From assembly GCA_965662685.1 (NCBI GenBank), contig CBFIIQ010000012.1, positions 11,717-75,716 on the forward strand: DNA of 64,000 nt, written 5' to 3'. Every line of letters starts with the position of its first letter. Position 1 is the stretch's first letter. This document shows, piece after piece, positions 24,965-34,284 of this stretch. Both the position numbers and the translations under genes were made by a program. Origin of the DNA: Eutrophocola sp965662685 (GTDB lineage Bacteria > Pseudomonadota > Gammaproteobacteria > Pseudomonadales > Pseudohongiellaceae). The notes under the pieces were generated by a model. It saw nothing but the letters and a program-made list of their open reading frames with translations, ran no database searches and was not told where the DNA came from.

Positions 24965-26989
24965 TCAACTTCCGTTATCCGGATTTCTTTCCAGCAAGAG
25001 GTTACCAAATAGGTCACAGCTTGCGCGCCATGTCGGTGCCAACCAGGTGGTAGCATTAGTTTCCACCAGCAGGGCGGGCCCGGAAAGGCTTTGCCCGGCA
25101 CGCAGGTTCACACGCTGTACCACAGGCACAGGCTGATGAATCCCGTAAATACTGACCTTCCCGGGAATTCTGCTTTCCAGCTCAGGCCGCTTGACCATTT
25201 CAAGCACTGGAGGCTCTTTATTCTCGCGAATGCCCAAACGCAGGTTCACCAGCTCCAGTGGGCTGTCGAGTCTGTGGCCATAGCGCTGTTGATGAGCACT
25301 ATGAAACTGTTCCCGGGCCTCACTGACGCTATACCATGGAATTGTCAGGCTGGTTGATTGTCCCTGATAACGCAGGTCAGCCCGGTATTCAATGCTGGTA
25401 TTTTCCGCGCTAACCCCTTCTTCCGCGAGTTCCTGGAGCCCTTGAGTAGCCATTTTTTCAAAAATATCATCGCTTTCCCGCGCATCAAGCTCATCAAGTA
25501 ATACCTGGTGAGTCTGTGAAAGCTGTCGTTCAACCGGTGCCAGAAACATACCCATAGCGGATAATACCCCGGCATGAACAGGGACCATGGCCCTATTCAT
25601 GCCCATGGCTTCCGCCAGGGCACAGATATGGAGTCCTCCGGCGCCACCAAAACAGCATAATCTGAAGGTTTTTGGATCGTGACCCCGGGCGACTGAAATG
25701 ACTCTCAGTGCTCTTGCCATATGTTCATTGGCTACCCTGATAATGCCTGATGCGGTTTCTTCAATAGTTAATGATAAAGCGTCTGCCAACGGCCCAATGA
25801 CGGCTCTGGAGGCAGCATTATCAAGAGTCATTGAGCCCCCGAGAAAAGCGTCTGCGCGGATTCTGCCCAATACCAGGTTTGCATCTGTCACCGTGGCATG
25901 TTTTCCGCCCTGACCATAGCAAGCGGGACCTGGAGTGGCCCCGGCAGACTGCGGGCCTACCTGTAATAAGCCACCGGCATCAACCATTGCCACAGAGCCG
26001 CCGCCAGCGCCAATAGTGTGCATATCGACCATGGGAACAGCCACCGGGTAATCACCAATACGTCCTTCTGTGGTTAAATTAACTTCCCCGTTAAGCAAGG
26101 CAACGTCAGTAGAAGTACCACCCATATCAAAAGTAAGTAATCGCTTTTGTTTGGTGAGTCTGGCCAGAAAGCTGGCGGCCGCCAGACCACCTGCAGGACC
26201 GGAAAGCAGCAGATTAACCGACTTGCGTGAGGCCTGCCCAGCATCAATAGTGCCCCCCGATGACTGCATCACTGACAGCCTTGAGGGTTGTGTGCCTGCT
26301 TTCAGGCGTAACAGGTAGTCACTGACCAGCGGGCCGAGCGTAGCATTAAGCCAGGTTGCAATACCGCGTTCATACTCCCGGTATTCCGGCAGGACCTCAA
26401 AGGAACTGGTAATAAAAGGGGCATAATCCAGGTTATCCTCAAGAAAGCTGGCGATGGTTTTCTCTTGGTATGGATTGAGGAAGGAAAACAGCAAGGATAT
26501 TGCCACTGCATCCGGTTTTAGCTGCTGCAGGGTTTGCACAAGTGCCTCAAGATTCTCTTTGTTAAGACCTTCGAGTTCCTGGCCATGGGAGTCTATGCGT
26601 CCGTCTGCTTCCAGACATAATTCCCGGGGAACCGGGGCCGGAATTGGAGGTGACTGCAGTTGGTACAAGTGTGGACGTGTCTGTCGTGCTATGGTCAGAA
26701 TGTCAGCGAAACCGGTGTTGGTAATGAAGGCTGTTTTAACCCCTTTGCCTTCCAGAGCGGCATTGGTTGCTACAGTACTGCCATGCACAATTTTCACCTG
26801 GCCATTGCGCACTGCAGCGGCTAGACCCATTTCCTCGATCCCCTGTAGAATGGCCTGCTCCGGCGCCACGGGGGTGGACAACACCTTGTGGGTTCTGAGT
26901 TGTGAACTTTTGCTGGCGGCTTCACGGGACGGGCTTGCAAGCAACACGAAATCGGTGAAAGTACCACCTGTATCTACACCAAGAATCAT
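24965..26989 (-). CDS. Hydantoinase/oxoprolinase family protein (HyuA-like subunit)
   Basis: 674 aa from the ATG at 26989, chosen because the protein then starts MILGVDTGGTFTDFVLL, the family's phosphate-binding opening, and a GGAAG site lies upstream. Further marks are HGSTVATNAALEGKG, SGPAGGLAA and LTFDMGGTSTDVALLNG, the second ATP-binding motif of this actin-fold family. It uses ATP to open or carboxylate ring substrates such as hydantoins, oxoproline or acetone. The usual partner, HyuB, is not adjacent, so the substrate is unknown. Confidence 0.9.
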   Translation of the reverse strand: MILGVDTGGTFTDFVLLASPSREAASKSSQLRTHKVLSTPVAPEQAILQGIEEMGLAAAVRNGQVKIVHGSTVATNAALEGKGVKTAFITNTGFADILTIARQTRPHLYQLQSPPIPAPVPRELCLEADGRIDSHGQELEGLNKENLEALVQTLQQLKPDAVAISLLFSFLNPYQEKTIASFLEDNLDYAPFITSSFEVLPEYREYERGIATWLNATLGPLVSDYLLRLKAGTQPSRLSVMQSSGGTIDAGQASRKSVNLLLSGPAGGLAAASFLARLTKQKRLLTFDMGGTSTDVALLNGEVNLTTEGRIGDYPVAVPMVDMHTIGAGGGSVAMVDAGGLLQVGPQSAGATPGPACYGQGGKHATVTDANLVLGRIRADAFLGGSMTLDNAASRAVIGPLADALSLTIEETASGIIRVANEHMARALRVISVARGHDPKTFRLCCFGGAGGLHICALAEAMGMNRAMVPVHAGVLSAMGMFLAPVERQLSQTHQVLLDELDARESDDIFEKMATQGLQELAEEGVSAENTSIEYRADLRYQGQSTSLTIPWYSVSEAREQFHSAHQQRYGHRLDSPLELVNLRLGIRENKEPPVLEMVKRPELESRIPGKVSIYGIHQPVPVVQRVNLRAGQSLSGPALLVETNATTWLAPTWRASCDLFGNLLLERNPDNGS

Positions 26990-27155
26990 AACGTAGGCTT
27001 CCGACCCTGAGACCTTTATCCAGAAAGGAAATCGAGCTGCATTATATAGTAGAAAGCCGACTGGCAAGCAGAGCAAACGGTTTTATGAAACATGCTGTCA
27101 AACCAGTCTAAACACAGTAGAACTAACTTAGCCCTATGATCAGGCGGAAGACGCA

Positions 27156-27971
27156 ATGCCAGAGTTACCAGAAGTAGAAACAACACGCCGTGGTATTGAG
27201 CCGCATATTCTGGACCGCGAAATTACCCGGGTTGTGCTGCGGGAAAAAAAATTACGCTGGCCGGTGCCAGCTAAATTACCTTCACTGGTAACCGGACAAC
27301 ATGTCTTATCGGTAAAGCGTCGTGCCAAGTATCTTCTCATTGATCTGGACTCTGGCACGCTGATGATCCATCTGGGTATGTCGGGCAGTTTGCGGATTGT
27401 TACAGCAAGCCTGCGCGCGGAAAAACATGATCATGCAGATTTTGAATTTCAGGGGGGCAATGTACTGCGCTATCGTGACCCGAGGAAGTTCGGCAGTATT
27501 CTCTGGATTGACAAGGAAATCGGGCAGCATCCGCTTCTGCTTAATCTCGGCCCTGAACCACTGACAGACGATTTTAGCAGCGACTATCTCTTTGCGCTGT
27601 CGAGAAAAAGAAAAGCGCCAATAAAGTCTTTTATCATGGATAGTCACGTGGTGGTGGGGGTAGGCAATATTTACGCTAATGAGGCTCTGTTCCGCGCCGG
27701 CATCAGGCCGACCCGACCGGCGGGGACTATTTCAAAACTGAAGTACCAACTGCTTGTAGCCACCATAAAAGAAATACTGGCTCAGGCCATAAAGGTTGGG
27801 GGAACTACGTTGCGGGATTTCACTGGAGGTAATGGCGAGCCTGGTTATTTCAAGCAATCGCTGGCGGTTTATGGCCGTGGTGGAGAACCCTGTATCACCT
27901 GCAAGAAAACCCTGAAAGAGATTCGTCAGGGACAGCGCTCAACAGTTTACTGTACAAGTTGTCAGAGTTAA
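27156..27971 (+). CDS. mutM: Formamidopyrimidine-DNA glycosylase (Fpg)
   Basis: 271 aa, full length. It removes 8-oxoguanine and ring-opened purines and cuts the strand. The catalytic N-terminus MPELPEVETTRRGIEP (Pro2, Glu3) is intact, the helix-two-turn-helix VVGVGNIYANEALFRAGI is present, and the C-terminal zinc finger has CITC and CTSC pairs. It is divergent from the hydantoinase gene. Confidence 0.97.
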   Translation: MPELPEVETTRRGIEPHILDREITRVVLREKKLRWPVPAKLPSLVTGQHVLSVKRRAKYLLIDLDSGTLMIHLGMSGSLRIVTASLRAEKHDHADFEFQGGNVLRYRDPRKFGSILWIDKEIGQHPLLLNLGPEPLTDDFSSDYLFALSRKRKAPIKSFIMDSHVVVGVGNIYANEALFRAGIRPTRPAGTISKLKYQLLVATIKEILAQAIKVGGTTLRDFTGGNGEPGYFKQSLAVYGRGGEPCITCKKTLKEIRQGQRSTVYCTSCQS

Positions 27972-28059
27972 CATGAAAAAAATCACTGAATACTTCCACT
28001 ATTCCTTTTACTGCAACAATTTTCACCACAACAATTTTTCCAAATCGAAAGGGGGCATC

Positions 28060-28470
28060 ATGAGAAAAACAGCCAGGTTAATCTTGCCTGTAATCACGGG
28101 GTTATTTTTAGCTACAGGCGGCTCCTTGAGTTTTGCACATCATTCGTTCCCCGTACATTTTCTCCCCGATGGTGAAGTAAGTGTAAGTGGCGTGGTTAAA
28201 AGTTTTCGTTTCGCCAATCCCCATGGTGTTCTGGAATTAGCAGTTATTAATAAAGACGGCGAAGAAGAAGCCTGGCGCGCTGAAACCAATTCGCCGAGTC
28301 TTTTGCGTCGCAGGGGCTGGAGTCGAGATTCCCTGTCAGAAGGTGACGAGATCACTATAACTGGCTGGCCGGCGAGGAATGACGATAAGTACATGAGAAT
28401 TCGAAGTGTCACCTTTGCCGATGGTTCCATACTGGCTACACAAAGGGGTCAAACTCCGGATCAGGATTAA
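28060..28470 (+). CDS. DUF6152-type exported protein
   Basis: 136 aa from the ATG at 28060, chosen for the strong AAAGGGGG ribosome site; an upstream ATG at 27973 would add 29 residues without a signal. Signal peptide about 1-27, then HHSFPVHFLPDGEVSVSGVV, ANPHGVLEL and DEITITGWPARNDDKYMRI, the usual DUF6152 pattern. Periplasmic, function unknown. It pairs with the next gene, a frequent neighbour type in marine bacteria. Confidence 0.8.
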   Translation: MRKTARLILPVITGLFLATGGSLSFAHHSFPVHFLPDGEVSVSGVVKSFRFANPHGVLELAVINKDGEEEAWRAETNSPSLLRRRGWSRDSLSEGDEITITGWPARNDDKYMRIRSVTFADGSILATQRGQTPDQD

Positions 28471-28529
28471 TACGGCCATCTGATTGTCCAGATAAAAAAA
28501 TTTTAAGAAATAAATTGCGCGGATAAAAA

Positions 28530-29264
28530 ATGAAAAAACCAATGCAAATGAAGTGGGCGTTATTGATTAGCCTGCTACTTTTCTCCATGACTTTGTTTGC
28601 TGCTGAGGCCCCTGATATTTCAGGATTCTGGACGGTAAAGTTTGAACAGACGCCATCAGGTACTGAGTTATTCGAAAAACTTCCCGAAGATGCTCTATTT
28701 ATCAATGATGCCGGTGGTGGTGAGTTGGCCGAAGGTGATTATGGTGGTTTGCAGTTAACTGAAAGAGCGCTGCAGGAAATCAGGGAGTATGACTTTGAGT
28801 TTGAATTCAGTTTGTCCTATACCTGCATGCCGCCTTCGGCAGTTTTTTATATGCAGGCACCTTTCCCCATGGAAATTGATCAGGGTCGGGACCTTGTAGT
28901 ATTCAGGATGGAATATTTTGATATGGTTAGAATAATCTACATGGATGGCAGGGAACATCCCGGCGAGGATTATCCGCACTCCAAAAATGGTCATTCCATT
29001 GGTCATTGGGAAGGCGATGAGCTGGTGGTGGACTCCACTCATTTTGTGGCATCAACATTCATGAATAATGGCTTTAATCACAGTGAAGACATTCACATGA
29101 TAGAGCGATTCAAGATGAGTGAAGATGGTCAGACTTTGTGGCTAACCCAGGTGTACGAAGACCCTGCAGTCTTTGCCGGAAGATCATCCAGGTATATGGC
29201 ATGGCGTAAAGTTCCAGGTGAGCATATATACCCCTATGACTGTGACCCGTCATTTGGTAGATAG
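28530..29264 (+). CDS. Exported protein of unknown function
   Basis: 244 aa. Signal peptide about 1-25 (ending LFA-AEA). The mature part contains ISGFWTV, MVRIIYMDGREHP, SKNGHSIGHWEGDELVVDST and a C-terminal MAWRKVPGEHIYPYDC. The DGREHP and HWEGDELVVDST segments recur in a family of periplasmic proteins often encoded beside DUF6152, but no function is known to me. It starts 59 bases after that gene and probably shares its transcript. Confidence 0.75.
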   Translation: MKKPMQMKWALLISLLLFSMTLFAAEAPDISGFWTVKFEQTPSGTELFEKLPEDALFINDAGGGELAEGDYGGLQLTERALQEIREYDFEFEFSLSYTCMPPSAVFYMQAPFPMEIDQGRDLVVFRMEYFDMVRIIYMDGREHPGEDYPHSKNGHSIGHWEGDELVVDSTHFVASTFMNNGFNHSEDIHMIERFKMSEDGQTLWLTQVYEDPAVFAGRSSRYMAWRKVPGEHIYPYDCDPSFGR

Positions 29265-29310
29265 TAAAAAGCAGGTTTATTTAGCATAAAACCAGTTGGC
29301 AAAAGGAATA

Positions 29311-29562
29311 TTATTTTTTGTCAGTCAGCTGGTGATATTTCTCCAGTAGCTGTTCCTTTGATTCCTCGTGATCAGGATCCAGTGGAATACAGTCTACGGG
29401 ACATACTTCCACGCACTGGGAAGTTTCAAAATGACCAACGCATTCCGTGCAAAGGTGAGGGTCAATGACATAGATGAGTTCGCCCATTGAGATTGCATCA
29501 TTAGGGCATTCAGGCTCACATACATCACAGTTAATACATTCATCTGTAATAATCAGCGCCAT
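29311..29562 (-). CDS. YfhL family 4Fe-4S dicluster ferredoxin
   Basis: 83 aa. Two cluster motifs are visible: CINCDVCEPECP near residue 9 and CTECVGHFETSQCVEVCP near 38, the second with the long insert typical of the YfhL/Alvin ferredoxins. It carries electrons for unknown partners. Its start overlaps the coaD stop (TGATG), and coaD-fdx is a common pair in gammaproteobacteria. Confidence 0.93.
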   Translation of the reverse strand: MALIITDECINCDVCEPECPNDAISMGELIYVIDPHLCTECVGHFETSQCVEVCPVDCIPLDPDHEESKEQLLEKYHQLTDKK

Positions 29563-30035
29563 CAGGCAAACTCCTTCATAGCCTTTACGACCAATGGCGA
29601 CACAAACGAAGAAATATCCCCGCCATAGGCAGCTATCTCCCTGACCAGTGTCGAAGAGATATAGGAAAACTCCTCTGCTGGCGCCAGAAATATGGTTTCA
29701 ATATCCGGTGCCAGTACCCGATTCATTCCAACCAGCTGAAATTCATATTCAAAGTCGGCGACGGTGCGCAAGCCACGTAAAATTAGCCTCGCATTTTGCT
29801 GTTTTACAAATTCAGTCAGCAGGCCTTCAAAACCGGTCACTTCGACATTATCGATATGGGCAAGTACTTCCCTGGTGACTGATACTCTTTTGTCCAGAGG
29901 TGCCATCGTAGATTTAAGCTTGCTGGAACCAACTGCAACAATCACCCGATCAAAAATTGCGGATGCGCGCTCGACCAGATCGGTGTGACCATTTGTAATG
30001 GGATTAAATGTTCCGGGGTAAACAACCGTTTTCAT
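29562..30035 (-). CDS. coaD: Pantetheine-phosphate adenylyltransferase
   Basis: 157 aa, normal length. It makes dephospho-CoA from phosphopantetheine and ATP. The nucleotidyltransferase motif VVYPGTFNPITNGHTDL is at the N-terminus, and AEEFSYISSTLVREIA is the C-terminal ATP-binding signature. Together with coaBC at 5.7-6.9 kb, two of the CoA pathway genes are in the window. Confidence 0.97.
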   Translation of the reverse strand: MKTVVYPGTFNPITNGHTDLVERASAIFDRVIVAVGSSKLKSTMAPLDKRVSVTREVLAHIDNVEVTGFEGLLTEFVKQQNARLILRGLRTVADFEYEFQLVGMNRVLAPDIETIFLAPAEEFSYISSTLVREIAAYGGDISSFVSPLVVKAMKEFA

Positions 30036-30178
30036 CTTTAAAACTCTTGGAAGTAACAGGCACGGGATTATACAACAAGCTGCCTCGAATAATCATTTAA
30101 CGGGGGTAGACCTCCAAGGGCAATCTGGTATTGTTGCCGAATGTAGATCCATGAAAAAGAATAAAGAGATTGCGATAA

Positions 30179-31546
30179 ATGCAAGGCAATGAAAAACATG
30201 AACATTGGTCGTCGCGCTGGCTGTTTGTTATGGCTGCCGTGGGGTCTTCCGTTGGCCTGGCTAATATCTGGCGTTTTCCCTATACCACCGGTGAAAATGG
30301 TGGTGGCGCTTTTGTGTTTATTTATATTGCTGCGGTATTTTTTCTTGCCCTGCCTCTCGTTATTGGAGAGTTCATGCTGGGAAGAAGAGGTCAGGACTGC
30401 CCTCCAGAGGCATTGAAAAAAATAATCAGCGAAGCCAATGCCAGTCCATTCTGGGTCATTATCGGCTACATGGGGATTTTTACTGCGAGTATTATCCTTT
30501 CCTACTACAGCATGATTGGTGGAGAGACAATTTATTATGCGGTAGCAAATGCCCTGGGTAGTTTTTCAGATGTTTCAGCTGAAGGTGCAACAGCTATTTC
30601 TTCAGGATTCAATGGCAGCTGGATCAGCGTTTTTTTAGCCCATAGTATGTTCATGGGTATTACTGTATTTATTTCGGCCCGTGGTATTTCGGGGGGGCTT
30701 GAGACAGCAGTAAAATATATGATGCCGCTGCTGTTTATTATTTTGATTGGTATGGTTTTTTACGCCGCTTTTGCCGGAGAGTTCGTTACTGCACTTAATT
30801 ATTTATTCCGACCTGATTTCAGCCGCATTACAACATCGGTAGTTATTGAGGCTTTTGGTCAGGCATTTTTCTCTGTCAGTGTTGGCGCTACGACTCTGAT
30901 GGCCTATGGTTCTTATCTTTCAAAGTCTGACTCTATTACTGATTCGGCGGCCATGGTAGTGAGCGCTGATACCCTGGTGGCGATCCTTGCAGGCCTGGCA
31001 ATTTTCCCAATTGTTTTTGCTTTTGGCCTTGATGCCGGAGGTGGACCGGCTCTGGTTTTTGAAACTGTTCCGCTGGCCTTTGGCAATATGCCGGGTGGAA
31101 TTTTCTTTGGCACACTGTTTTTTATATTACTGGCATTTGCGGCAATCACCTCTTCCATTTCCATGTTGGAAGTGCCGGTTTCCTGGCTGGCAAGCAAGGA
31201 TAACTGGTCAAGAAAAAAAGCGGCAATTGTCAGCGGCTTGATAATCTGGCTGATTGGTTTTCTTTCGGTGCTTTCACTGAATGAGCTGCAAGCATTTCAA
31301 CCGCTGTCTATTGTTGGTATTCCGGGAACCTTTTTCGATCTCTTTGACTACCTAACCAGCAACATTATGCTCCCGGTCACCGGATTACTGACGGCCCTGT
31401 TTGTTGGCTGGGTAGTACCTGAAGCTGTTTCCCTTGAAGAGTTGCAAATGCTCAGGGAGCATCACTGGTTTCGCGGCTGGATGATAATGATGCGTTACGG
31501 TGTTACTGCTGTGCTCTTTGTTGTTTTCTACAACCTGGTTTTTTAA
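30179..31546 (+). CDS. Sodium-dependent transporter (NSS family)
   Basis: 455 aa with about eleven hydrophobic segments. The N-terminal SSRWLFVMAAVGSSVGLANI followed by WRFPYTTGENGGGAFVF is the Na+-site signature of the neurotransmitter:sodium symporter family (LeuT-like). It imports amino acids or related solutes using the sodium gradient; the solute cannot be named. It lies 39 bases before a RidA gene on the same strand. Confidence 0.92.
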   Translation: MQGNEKHEHWSSRWLFVMAAVGSSVGLANIWRFPYTTGENGGGAFVFIYIAAVFFLALPLVIGEFMLGRRGQDCPPEALKKIISEANASPFWVIIGYMGIFTASIILSYYSMIGGETIYYAVANALGSFSDVSAEGATAISSGFNGSWISVFLAHSMFMGITVFISARGISGGLETAVKYMMPLLFIILIGMVFYAAFAGEFVTALNYLFRPDFSRITTSVVIEAFGQAFFSVSVGATTLMAYGSYLSKSDSITDSAAMVVSADTLVAILAGLAIFPIVFAFGLDAGGGPALVFETVPLAFGNMPGGIFFGTLFFILLAFAAITSSISMLEVPVSWLASKDNWSRKKAAIVSGLIIWLIGFLSVLSLNELQAFQPLSIVGIPGTFFDLFDYLTSNIMLPVTGLLTALFVGWVVPEAVSLEELQMLREHHWFRGWMIMMRYGVTAVLFVVFYNLVF

Positions 31547-31585
31547 CCATAGCCTTATCCCGAAATAATAAAGGAAACTTCAAGC

Positions 31586-31978
31586 ATGGTTGAGTCATTG
31601 GTTTCAAAAAAACTTATTGCGCCCAGGTTTAAATACAGCCAGCTGGTCAAGGCCGGACCTCATTACTATTGCAGTGGTTTAATTGCACTTGATAATGAAA
31701 GCGGAGAGCTCATCAGTGGCGGCGTGGGAAAGCAAGCTCAGGTTATTCTGCAAAACCTTCAGTTGCTCATGGAAGAGTTTAATCTTTCCTGGGAACACCT
31801 TGCCTTTGCGCGCGTTTTTACTTCCGACTTTGATAATTTTTCAGAATTTAATACTGCCTGGGAGAAGGTTTTTAACAGTCTCGCAATTGCGCCTCCGGCC
31901 AGAAGTTCTATTGGCGTAAGTGCTTTGCCTTTAAACGCAAAAATAGAAATTGAATTTACTTTTTATAAAGAAGATTAG
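31586..31978 (+). CDS. RidA family protein
   Basis: 130 aa. RidA proteins hydrolyse reactive enamine/imine intermediates released by amino acid-metabolising PLP enzymes. The family core YYCSGLIALD, the GGVGKQAQVILQNLQLL helix and the C-terminal PPARSSIGVSALPLNAKIEIE with the key Arg are present. Position after the NSS transporter suggests both serve amino acid use. Confidence 0.9.
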   Translation: MVESLVSKKLIAPRFKYSQLVKAGPHYYCSGLIALDNESGELISGGVGKQAQVILQNLQLLMEEFNLSWEHLAFARVFTSDFDNFSEFNTAWEKVFNSLAIAPPARSSIGVSALPLNAKIEIEFTFYKED

Positions 31979-32050
31979 TGAGGCCAGAGTACAAAGGTTT
32001 GCTTGCTGAGCTTGGTAGAAAACCATCTCGCCGAATACCCATAAAAGGTT

Positions 32051-32482
32051 TTACTCTTTAGTGCTTGTTTTGTCAGTCACCCAGTCCAGAGCTGGTTCAA
32101 ATTCCTGAAAGACCTTCACATGTTTTTTTGATATCGGATTAAGGTTGCGAATAAACTCATATACCTTGGCCAGAGTGAAAGCCGGTTTTGAATCTACCAG
32201 AAGAGCCAGTTTTGTTATGCCCTGTCGTATATCCTGTTTGGTCGCAATATTGGAAAGCTTTTTTAACTCGTAAGCTGAAATGTTAATGCTGGTAATGGGT
32301 CTGAAATCAACAAGCTCATTGTATTTTTGAAAGTCTGGCAGATATTTAAGCTCTTCCTGATACTTGTTGAATGTTTCCAGAAATAATTCCAGAGTTACCT
32401 CTTCAGGAGCAAAAGTAGTAATTATAACTTTGCTGTCATGATCAATTCTGTGTGAAACAAGCATTTCTAATACAGTCGTCAC
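32051..32482 (-). CDS. Possible SpoIIAA/STAS-like protein
   Basis: 143 aa, no signal or membrane segment. The order of ELVDFRPITSINISAYELKK, then KLALLVDSKPAFTLAKVYEF, then HVKVFQEFEPALDWV resembles the SpoIIAA-like (STAS-related) family, with its terminal F-x-x-x-x-x-A-x-x-W-V. The match is by pattern only. It starts 14 bases after rsmD ends, so it may be co-transcribed with it. Confidence 0.55.
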   Translation of the reverse strand: MTTVLEMLVSHRIDHDSKVIITTFAPEEVTLELFLETFNKYQEELKYLPDFQKYNELVDFRPITSINISAYELKKLSNIATKQDIRQGITKLALLVDSKPAFTLAKVYEFIRNLNPISKKHVKVFQEFEPALDWVTDKTSTKE

Positions 32483-32496
32483 TTAAAACTGGCATG

Positions 32497-33090
32497 TTAA
32501 AGCAATATGCGTTCGCATACACCAAAATATACCTGCCCGGCTTTTTTTGATTTCAGCCATCTCCATGTTGATGGCAATTTGATATTTTCCAATGGGGAGT
32601 TTGACTCAAGATAGACAACACTCCCTGGTTTTAGCAGATTCGCAGACTCAAGTAGCTGGCAACACTCGTCCAGCAGATCCAGATTATAGGGCGGGTCAAG
32701 AAAAATGATGTCATATGGTTCAATACCCGTGTTTTTTTTCAGCCAATCTATGGCGTCAGAATGAATGATACTCATATTCTGACAATCCAGTAGCTGACAA
32801 TTCTCCATAATTACTTCAATGACTTCTCTGGAGTTATCAATGGCAGTCATCGAGACGGCTTCACGTGAACAGGCTTCAAAGGCCAGAGCGCCACTGCCGG
32901 TAAATAAATCAAGACATCTAGCGCCAGCTATTTTATTTTGCAGCCAGTTAAATACAGTTTCCCTGACTCTGTCCGGGGTTGGTCTTAAAGTCTCTACATC
33001 TCCTGTAAACGACAGTTGTCTGCTACGCCATTTCCCTGCGATGATGCGGACCTTGTTTCGACTGGCACTTTTTTTTGAATAACTGGTCAT
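32497..33090 (-). CDS. rsmD: 16S rRNA (guanine(966)-N(2))-methyltransferase
   Basis: 197 aa, normal length. It has the SAM-binding motif LDLFTGSGALAFEA (about 60-73) and the catalytic FLDPPYNL (about 129-136). The N-terminal VRIIAGKWRSRQL and RPTPDRVRETVFNWL segments are diagnostic for RsmD. It is divergent from ftsY, the widespread rsmD | ftsYEX arrangement. Confidence 0.96.
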   Translation of the reverse strand: MTSYSKKSASRNKVRIIAGKWRSRQLSFTGDVETLRPTPDRVRETVFNWLQNKIAGARCLDLFTGSGALAFEACSREAVSMTAIDNSREVIEVIMENCQLLDCQNMSIIHSDAIDWLKKNTGIEPYDIIFLDPPYNLDLLDECCQLLESANLLKPGSVVYLESNSPLENIKLPSTWRWLKSKKAGQVYFGVCERILL

Positions 33091-33254
33091 TTAATGTGGT
33101 TTTCGTGAGTTTTGATTGGTCTTTTTCTCAGGCAGAATCATGCCATTTCAGAGCGTCAGATGACTCATTGTGCCAGATTTTCAGTGGCATAGCAGGAGCA
33201 GTGCTGATAGCATAGCCAGCCTCGGTAATACCTTCAAACACATCAGATACCCCC

Positions 33255-34256
33255 ATGTTCGGATTTGGCAAAAAGAAGCAGGACCAGGCTGAAAATAGCC
33301 CGCAAGCAGAACAGGTTTCCGGGAATGAATCCCTGTTTGAGCGACTGCGTTCGGGCCTGAAAAAAACCCGCAGTAATCTTGGCGATGGGCTTGCCAACCT
33401 GCTGTCCGGTAAAAAAGCCATAGATCAGGACCTGCTGGAAGAGCTGGAAAGCCTTTTGCTGACAGCGGACATTGGTATTGATGCAACGACCTCCATTATC
33501 GATGATCTGACCAGTAGCCTGAAAAGAAATCAGCTACAGGATTCCGGCGCGCTGTATGAGGCCCTGCAGGAAAAACTGCAGGCCTTGCTTGAACCTTGCG
33601 AACGCCCTCTGGAAATACCCCGTGATAGCAATAAGCCATTCGTAATCCTTATGGTCGGGGTAAATGGTGTTGGCAAGACCACGACAATCGGCAAACTGGC
33701 AAGAAAGTTTCAGAATGAGAAACGTTCAGTGATGTTGGCAGCCGGCGATACCTTCAGGGCAGCCGCCGTTGAACAGCTTCAGGTTTGGGGGGATCGCCAC
33801 CAGGTACCAGTGGTAGCCCAGCATACGGGGGCTGACAGTGCTTCAGTGATTTATGACGCCTACCAATCTGCTGTAGCAAGAAAAATAGATGTATTGATTG
33901 CTGATACGGCCGGGCGTTTACACAATAAAGATAACCTGATGCAGGAACTGGAGAAGGTTATTCGGGTTCTGAAAAAGCTGGATGAGGATATTCCCCAGGA
34001 AGTGATGCTGGTTCTGGATGCCGGGACCGGACAGAACGGACTAAGTCAGGCTGAACATTTTAATCGTGCAGTGAATATCACAGGTCTTACCCTGACCAAG
34101 CTTGACGGGACTGCCAAGGGCGGAATGATTTTCGCTATAGCTGAGCACTTTGGTATACCAATACGCTTCATTGGCATAGGTGAAACCGCAGACGACCTGC
34201 GACCTTTCTCAGCACGGGATTTTGTAATGGCCCTTTTTGATCAAGGTCAGGAATAA
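33255..34256 (+). CDS. ftsY: Signal recognition particle receptor FtsY
   Basis: 333 aa. It targets ribosomes bearing membrane proteins to the inner membrane. The GTPase motifs are complete: GVNGVGKTTTIGKLA, GDTFRAAAVEQL, DTAGR, and TKLDGTAKGG. The acidic N-terminal A domain is short (about 25 residues), so length is below E. coli FtsY but within the range of other bacteria. First gene of ftsYEX. Confidence 0.97.
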   Translation: MFGFGKKKQDQAENSPQAEQVSGNESLFERLRSGLKKTRSNLGDGLANLLSGKKAIDQDLLEELESLLLTADIGIDATTSIIDDLTSSLKRNQLQDSGALYEALQEKLQALLEPCERPLEIPRDSNKPFVILMVGVNGVGKTTTIGKLARKFQNEKRSVMLAAGDTFRAAAVEQLQVWGDRHQVPVVAQHTGADSASVIYDAYQSAVARKIDVLIADTAGRLHNKDNLMQELEKVIRVLKKLDEDIPQEVMLVLDAGTGQNGLSQAEHFNRAVNITGLTLTKLDGTAKGGMIFAIAEHFGIPIRFIGIGETADDLRPFSARDFVMALFDQGQE

Positions 34257-34284
34257 TCAATTAACAATTACCGGCTGATTTCTG

